9,341 nt of DNA from JAZGDL01 sp036477795 (GTDB taxonomy: Bacteria > Planctomycetota > Phycisphaerae > UBA1845), in assembly GCA_036477795.1 (NCBI GenBank), contig JAZGDL010000491.1, positions 1 through 9,341 on the forward strand, read 5' to 3'. A program made the position numbers and the translations under genes. Under the pieces are notes generated by a model that searched no databases, was not told where the DNA came from, and worked only from the letters and a program-made list of their open reading frames with translations. Shown piece by piece: positions 6,351-9,341 of the stretch (positions within the stretch are counted from its first letter, which is position 1; each line of letters opens with the position of its first letter).

Positions 6351-7094
6351 ATGATACGACGCGTCCGATCGGAGTATCAACTAGAAGGGGAATTGCCCCT
6401 TTCAGGCGTCCCGATGGCTGTGAATCTGCGCACTCGAACAAACCACACATCAAAGACCTGTGAATTGGAACTGGCAGCGCAGTGTCGCGCGATAGAGGGC
6501 AACTGGGATGACCTCCTCGTCAGCGATGTTGGCCGTTTGGTGGAAGCCACGTCGGGCACCTTCGTCATAGGCCAGTTCTGTTCTGACTGCCCCGCCGGAC
6601 GGATTACCCGTATTCGTCGCGCGATCCGCTGCAACACGTGCTCAACCAGCTTGGGCCAATTCATACGATTCCTCGACGACGGACCCTCGCTCGAACTTAC
6701 GATAGACTACCTACGAGACCAATACAGCAACGTCGAGAAGTACAGGCTTCGGGAGATCTACGCTGCCCCTAAGGTGCGAACCCACCGCGCCTATTGGGTT
6801 CCATGCCGTGTTGGGGGACGAACGATGACCAGACTGGCTCGGGAGGGTAAGCTATGTCCATCCTGCAAGAGATCGTACCTTATCTTCACCCCTGATCGTG
6901 AAGGATGTGAGTTCGGACTGGCCTGCAGGAACCCGTGGTGCGACTATGGTCTGCACATTCTCTATCGCGCGAGTGGACACGACGTGAAGAAAGCGCCGGA
7001 ATGCAGAAAACGTCCCGTGCCCGATGCCCCTTCTCGCTGGCTCACGAGAATCCGGGCAATTCTGAAGAGCAAATCAGAGAGCCGACGTTGCTAG
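6351..7094 (+). CDS. Hypothetical protein with two putative zinc ribbons
   Basis: The product has 247 residues and is rich in arginine and cysteine. There is no signal peptide or membrane helix, so it is probably cytoplasmic. The ATG at 6351 has GGAGAG 12 nt upstream, a little far; Met22 at 6414 is an alternative start. Two cysteine clusters stand out. Cys77-x2-Cys80 with Cys94-x2-Cys97 (CSDC, CNTC) would make a compact ribbon. Cys169-x2-Cys172 with Cys192-x4-Cys197 (CPSC, CRNPWC), with Cys186 in between, resembles the C-terminal zinc-finger repeats of topoisomerase I and related nucleic-acid-binding ribbons. A basic tail (RWLTRIRAILKSKSESRR) adds to the impression of DNA or RNA binding. I do not recognise the family and propose no reaction. 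It follows the MITE-like element and ends just before a truncated permease, which suggests an accessory segment of foreign or rearranged origin. Its base composition appears less GC-rich than that of the flanking genes. Confidence 0.65.
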   Translation: MIRRVRSEYQLEGELPLSGVPMAVNLRTRTNHTSKTCELELAAQCRAIEGNWDDLLVSDVGRLVEATSGTFVIGQFCSDCPAGRITRIRRAIRCNTCSTSLGQFIRFLDDGPSLELTIDYLRDQYSNVEKYRLREIYAAPKVRTHRAYWVPCRVGGRTMTRLAREGKLCPSCKRSYLIFTPDREGCEFGLACRNPWCDYGLHILYRASGHDVKKAPECRKRPVPDAPSRWLTRIRAILKSKSESRRC

Positions 7095-7121
7095 TCGGTC
7101 GCCCGTAGTCGGTCTCGCCCG
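7093..7121 (+). repeat. Imperfect tandem repeat at the zinc-ribbon/permease junction
   Basis: AGTCGGTCGCCCG (7093-7105) is followed after one base by AGTCGGTCTCGCCCG (7107-7121), the same sequence with two bases added. It begins inside the stop region of the zinc-ribbon gene and ends about 37 bp before permease homology starts. It may be a scar of the rearrangement or chance. Confidence 0.4.
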
Positions 7122-7139
7122 AAGACTTCCTACTTCTGG

Positions 7140-7739
7140 TTGGACAACCGGCCTACGGTGATGATCTGGAGTTGGCTGCTCAATCCGCGCTTCGGCCTGG
7201 TCAACGCCGCCCTCAGGTTGTTCTATCGACTGCTGGACCCCGTGGTGGGCCTGTTTCACGAGACGGGAACGTCTTTGTGGGTGACGCCGGACTGGTTCTA
7301 TTCGCCGTCCTCGTGCAAGCCTGCCCTGATAATCATGCACCTGTGGCTTGGGGGCGGGACCATGCTGGTGTTCCTGGCCGCCTTGCAACGGGTGCCGGCG
7401 CGCCTGATTGAAGCCGCAGCCATCGACGGGGCCGGCCGGTGGCAGCGTTTCAGGCACGTGACCCTGCCGCACATCTCGCCCGCCATACTGTTCAACCTAA
7501 TCGTCGGCTTGGTCTTTTCCATGCAGAGCTTTGATCAATCCTATCTGCTCTTCAACCGCGCCCAGCGCGACGGGCTGCTGTTCTACATGCTGCACCTTTA
7601 CCGAATCGCCTTTGAATCGCCCTATCGCGTGGGATACGCCTCCGCGTTAGCCTGGGTTCTCTTCGGCACAACAGCCCTGGTGGTGGCGGTTGTGCTACTT
7701 GTCAGCCGCCGCCGCGTGTACTACGCCGTGAACCGCTGA
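7140..7739 (+). pseudogene. 5'-truncated sugar ABC transporter permease (MalF/UgpA type)
   Basis: The 199 readable codons match the C-terminal two thirds of a carbohydrate ABC transporter inner-membrane subunit. They include the entry segment WSWLLNPRFGLVNAALRLF, a membrane helix around ALIIMHLWLGGGTMLVFLAAL, the EAA loop that contacts the ATPase (EAAAIDGAGRWQRFRHVTLP), and helices around ISPAILFNLIVGLVF and YASALAWVLFGTTALVVAVVLL, ending in the usual basic tail. Family members have about 290-310 residues, so roughly the first 100, with the first two or three helices, are missing. Homology seems to begin near 7158. The frame opens straight after the stop of the zinc-ribbon gene, and TTG 7140, GTG 7158 and ATG 7161 all lack a ribosome-binding site. 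No binding-protein, partner-permease or ATPase gene is nearby. A functional transporter subunit is unlikely. The intact frame implies recent truncation, or an assembly join. Confidence 0.7.
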
Positions 7740-7802
7740 CACTAGCGGTACTGGCTGATCCGAGACGCGACTGTAAAGGAGCGGGCACGGCGTAGAGGTA
7801 CG

Positions 7803-9029
7803 TCACATTCTTCGGACGCCGCTCGTTAACCCTCGCAGTTCCGAACGACCGCCCGTCGGCACCCGCGGTACGGAACGGTTGAGCTTCAGAGTCCGCAGGC
7901 CGTTGAGCAGGTCTTCGACGAGATCGGTGGCATCCTCGACCCCCGGCGATATCCGAACGAGCGAGTCGGACAGTCCCAGCTTGGCACGAGCTTCGGCGGG
8001 GATGGAGGCATGCGTCATGGTGGCGGGGTGACAAATGAGCGACTTCACGCCGCCCAGGCTCTCGCCCAGCACGAAATAGCGTCGTGACGAGACAAACGCC
8101 CGTACCCGGTCGGCGGGCGCGTCCAATTCGACCGAAACTATACCGCCGAACCCGCTCATCTGCCGTTTGGCGATTTCGTGGCCGGGGTGCCCCGGCAGAC
8201 CGGGGTAGTACACCCGGGCGACGGCTGGATGGTCCTGCAACGCAGCGGCTATGGCGGCGGCGTTGTCGGCATGCCGGCGCACTCGAAGCTCCAGCGTCTT
8301 GAGCCCGCGCAGCGTCAGCCAGCAATCGAACGGCGAAGGCACGCCGCCGCACGCGTTTTGCAGGAATTTGATCGGTTCAAAAACGTTCTCGTCCTGCACC
8401 AGCACCGCGCCCTGGATCACATCGGAGTGACCCGCCAGGTACTTGGTCACGCTGTGCACCACGATGTCCGCCCCCAGCTCGAACGGCTGCTGGAAGACCG
8501 GCGAGGCAAAGGTGTTGTCGACCACCACCAGCACTCCGTGGTCGTGGGCGATTCGGCAAATGGCTTGGATGTCGTAGATCAGCAGGCGCGGGTTGGTGGG
8601 CGACTCCATCCAGATGATCCGCGTCTTGGAGGAGATCGCCGATTCGATAGCGTCCGGGTCCGACAGATCCGTGGTCGTAACGTGATAGCCCTTGGGCGCA
8701 TACACGAGATTGAGCAACCGGTGGGTGCCGCCGTACACGTCCGGCGGGACGATGGTTTCATCGCCGGGCCTGAGCAGGGCTTGCAGGACCGCGTTCTCCG
8801 CCGCCATTCCCGACGCGTACACCGCGGCATGCTCGACACCCTCAAGGATAGCCAGGACGTTCTCCAGGCGTTCCCGCGTGGGGTTGTTGGTTCGTGAATA
8901 GTCGAACCCGCGGTTGATGCCGGGCTCCTGCTGCTGGTACGTTGAAGTCTGAAAGATGGGAGCAACCAACGCCCCGGTGGCCGGCTCCGATGGTTGTGCG
9001 GCGTATACCGCTTTGGTGGCGAATTTCAT
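7803..9029 (-). CDS. Cystathionine gamma-synthase/gamma-lyase family PLP enzyme
   Basis: The product has 408 residues, and the ATG at 9029 has AGAGGA about 8 nt upstream. This is a cytoplasmic pyridoxal-phosphate enzyme of trans-sulfuration. It either makes cystathionine from an activated homoserine and cysteine, or splits cystathionine to cysteine. Motifs in order are YSRTNNPTRERLE (Tyr44, Arg46), ASGMAAEN phosphate loop (72-79), DVYGGTHRLL (Tyr99), ESPTNP (142-147), Asp171 in VVDNTFASP, Lys196 in HSVTKYLAGHSD as the PLP Schiff-base lysine, GESLGGVKSLICHPATMTHASIP (322-343) and Arg359 in LVRISPGVED, which binds the substrate carboxylate. All catalytic residues are present. The motifs alone do not separate synthase (MetB) from lyase, so no symbol is given. 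Bacterial relatives have about 380-390 residues; the last 25 here (from LNRSV) are an extra basic, low-complexity tail. The gene stands alone and converges on the permease remnant. Its upstream region is packed with repeats. Confidence 0.92.
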   Translation of the reverse strand: MKFATKAVYAAQPSEPATGALVAPIFQTSTYQQQEPGINRGFDYSRTNNPTRERLENVLAILEGVEHAAVYASGMAAENAVLQALLRPGDETIVPPDVYGGTHRLLNLVYAPKGYHVTTTDLSDPDAIESAISSKTRIIWMESPTNPRLLIYDIQAICRIAHDHGVLVVVDNTFASPVFQQPFELGADIVVHSVTKYLAGHSDVIQGAVLVQDENVFEPIKFLQNACGGVPSPFDCWLTLRGLKTLELRVRRHADNAAAIAAALQDHPAVARVYYPGLPGHPGHEIAKRQMSGFGGIVSVELDAPADRVRAFVSSRRYFVLGESLGGVKSLICHPATMTHASIPAEARAKLGLSDSLVRISPGVEDATDLVEDLLNGLRTLKLNRSVPRVPTGGRSELRGLTSGVRRM

Positions 9030-9051
9030 TATTGCTTTCCTCTAAGTCAAT

Positions 9052-9105
9052 TGTGGGACAGGCTTTCCAGCCTGTCATTTGACCGGCTGGAGAGCCGGTC
9101 CCACA
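9052..9105. repeat. Twin-hairpin REP-like repeat upstream of the PLP enzyme gene
   Basis: Two perfect 8-bp hairpins, GACAGGCT/AGCCTGTC (9057-9076) and GACCGGCT/AGCCGGTC (9081-9100), lie 4 bp apart. The outer TGTGGGAC and GTCCCACA make the whole 54-bp unit an imperfect inverted repeat. It ends only 22 bp from the start codon of the minus-strand gene, so it probably lies in its leader or promoter and could alter expression. Confidence 0.75.
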
Positions 9106-9169
9106 CCCTGTATCGTTTTGTAGTTCTCATGTCCGTTCCATGCAGCAGTGTTGAGTGCGTACAGGCGGG

Positions 9170-9320
9170 GTGCCCCATCTCTTTGGGGTTTGTCGATTTA
9201 GTCTGTAGCGCCACCCCTTGTGGGTGGCGCACCCGCGTTGGGCGCCACCCACAAGGGGTGGCGCTACATCAGGGAGCGCTCCACACGACTAAATCGACAA
9301 ACCCTTTAGAGGTGGGTTAC
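9170..9320. repeat. 151-bp nested inverted repeat (MITE-like)
   Basis: The outer arms GGGTTTGTCGATTTAGTC (9186-9203) and its exact reverse complement at 9287-9304 extend imperfectly to 9170 and 9320. Inside, the 26-bp unit also found at 1413-1438 occurs inverted at 9205-9230 and direct at 9242-9267, separated by 11 bp, so each arm contains a complete hairpin of its own. A 19-nt asymmetric stretch (9268-9286) sits on the right side only. There is no coding capacity. The structure could be a non-autonomous mobile element or two palindromic repeats inserted in opposite directions. Confidence 0.75.
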
Positions 9321-9341
9321 TCCAGTGCGAGTGCCTGATGA

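Noticed and set aside
6076..6453. 125-codon minus-strand frame spanning the MITE-like element
   Set aside because: It crosses both ends of the inverted-repeat element and runs into the start of the zinc-ribbon gene, so it is an accidental frame.
8178..8897. 239-codon plus-strand frame opposite the PLP enzyme gene
   Set aside because: It is the antisense of a gene with all family motifs; long antisense frames are common in GC-rich codons.
1413..9267. CRISPR array
   Set aside because: The repeated 26-bp unit is palindromic and scattered in both orientations, with no regular spacers and no cas genes.

Overview
The window looks like GC-rich chromosomal DNA from a planctomycete-type bacterium (Planctomycetes/Phycisphaerae or a near relative). 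The grounds are an ECF sigma factor directly followed by a Ser/Thr kinase fused through one membrane helix to a TPR-type domain, a TPR lipoprotein, weak Shine-Dalgarno sites, and many short hairpin repeats between and inside genes. No rRNA, tRNA or taxonomic marker is present, so this assignment is an inference.

Layout. Positions 1-100 hold the probable tail of an upstream gene. A TPR lipoprotein gene follows (108-1388). Two palindromic repeat insertions have been absorbed into its reading frame, one in the signal-peptide region and one between TPR units. Positions 1389-1690 hold no gene but an array of hairpin repeats, one nearly identical to the copy inside the lipoprotein gene. A perfect TATAAT box and a GGAGG ribosome-binding site then lead into a small basic protein of unknown function (1751-2002). 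A sigma70-like promoter (2081-2109) precedes a two-gene signalling unit: an ECF sigma factor (2182-2790) and a membrane-anchored Ser/Thr kinase with an extracytoplasmic TPR-like sensor region (2839-4935). Converging on the kinase gene, and overlapping its stop codon by 3 bases, is a gene for a secreted acidic protein (4932-5507, minus).

Positions 5508-6350 contain no gene I can support. They hold several hairpins and a 138-bp MITE-like element with 19-bp terminal inverted repeats (6129-6266). After it come an unfamiliar protein with two putative zinc ribbons (6351-7094) and, directly downstream, the C-terminal two thirds of a sugar ABC transporter permease with no N-terminal part (7140-7739). 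The join between these two marks a rearrangement or an assembly join. On the minus strand a cystathionine gamma-synthase/lyase family gene (7803-9029) converges on the permease remnant. Its upstream region carries a twin-hairpin repeat and a 151-bp nested inverted repeat containing two more perfect copies of a 26-bp unit seen near position 1413.

The genes do not form one pathway. The coherent unit is the sigma factor-kinase pair, where the kinase probably senses a periplasmic or envelope signal and controls the sigma factor. The secreted neighbour is a possible but unproven partner. The most distinctive feature is the density of repeat elements, including in-frame insertions in a protein-coding gene.
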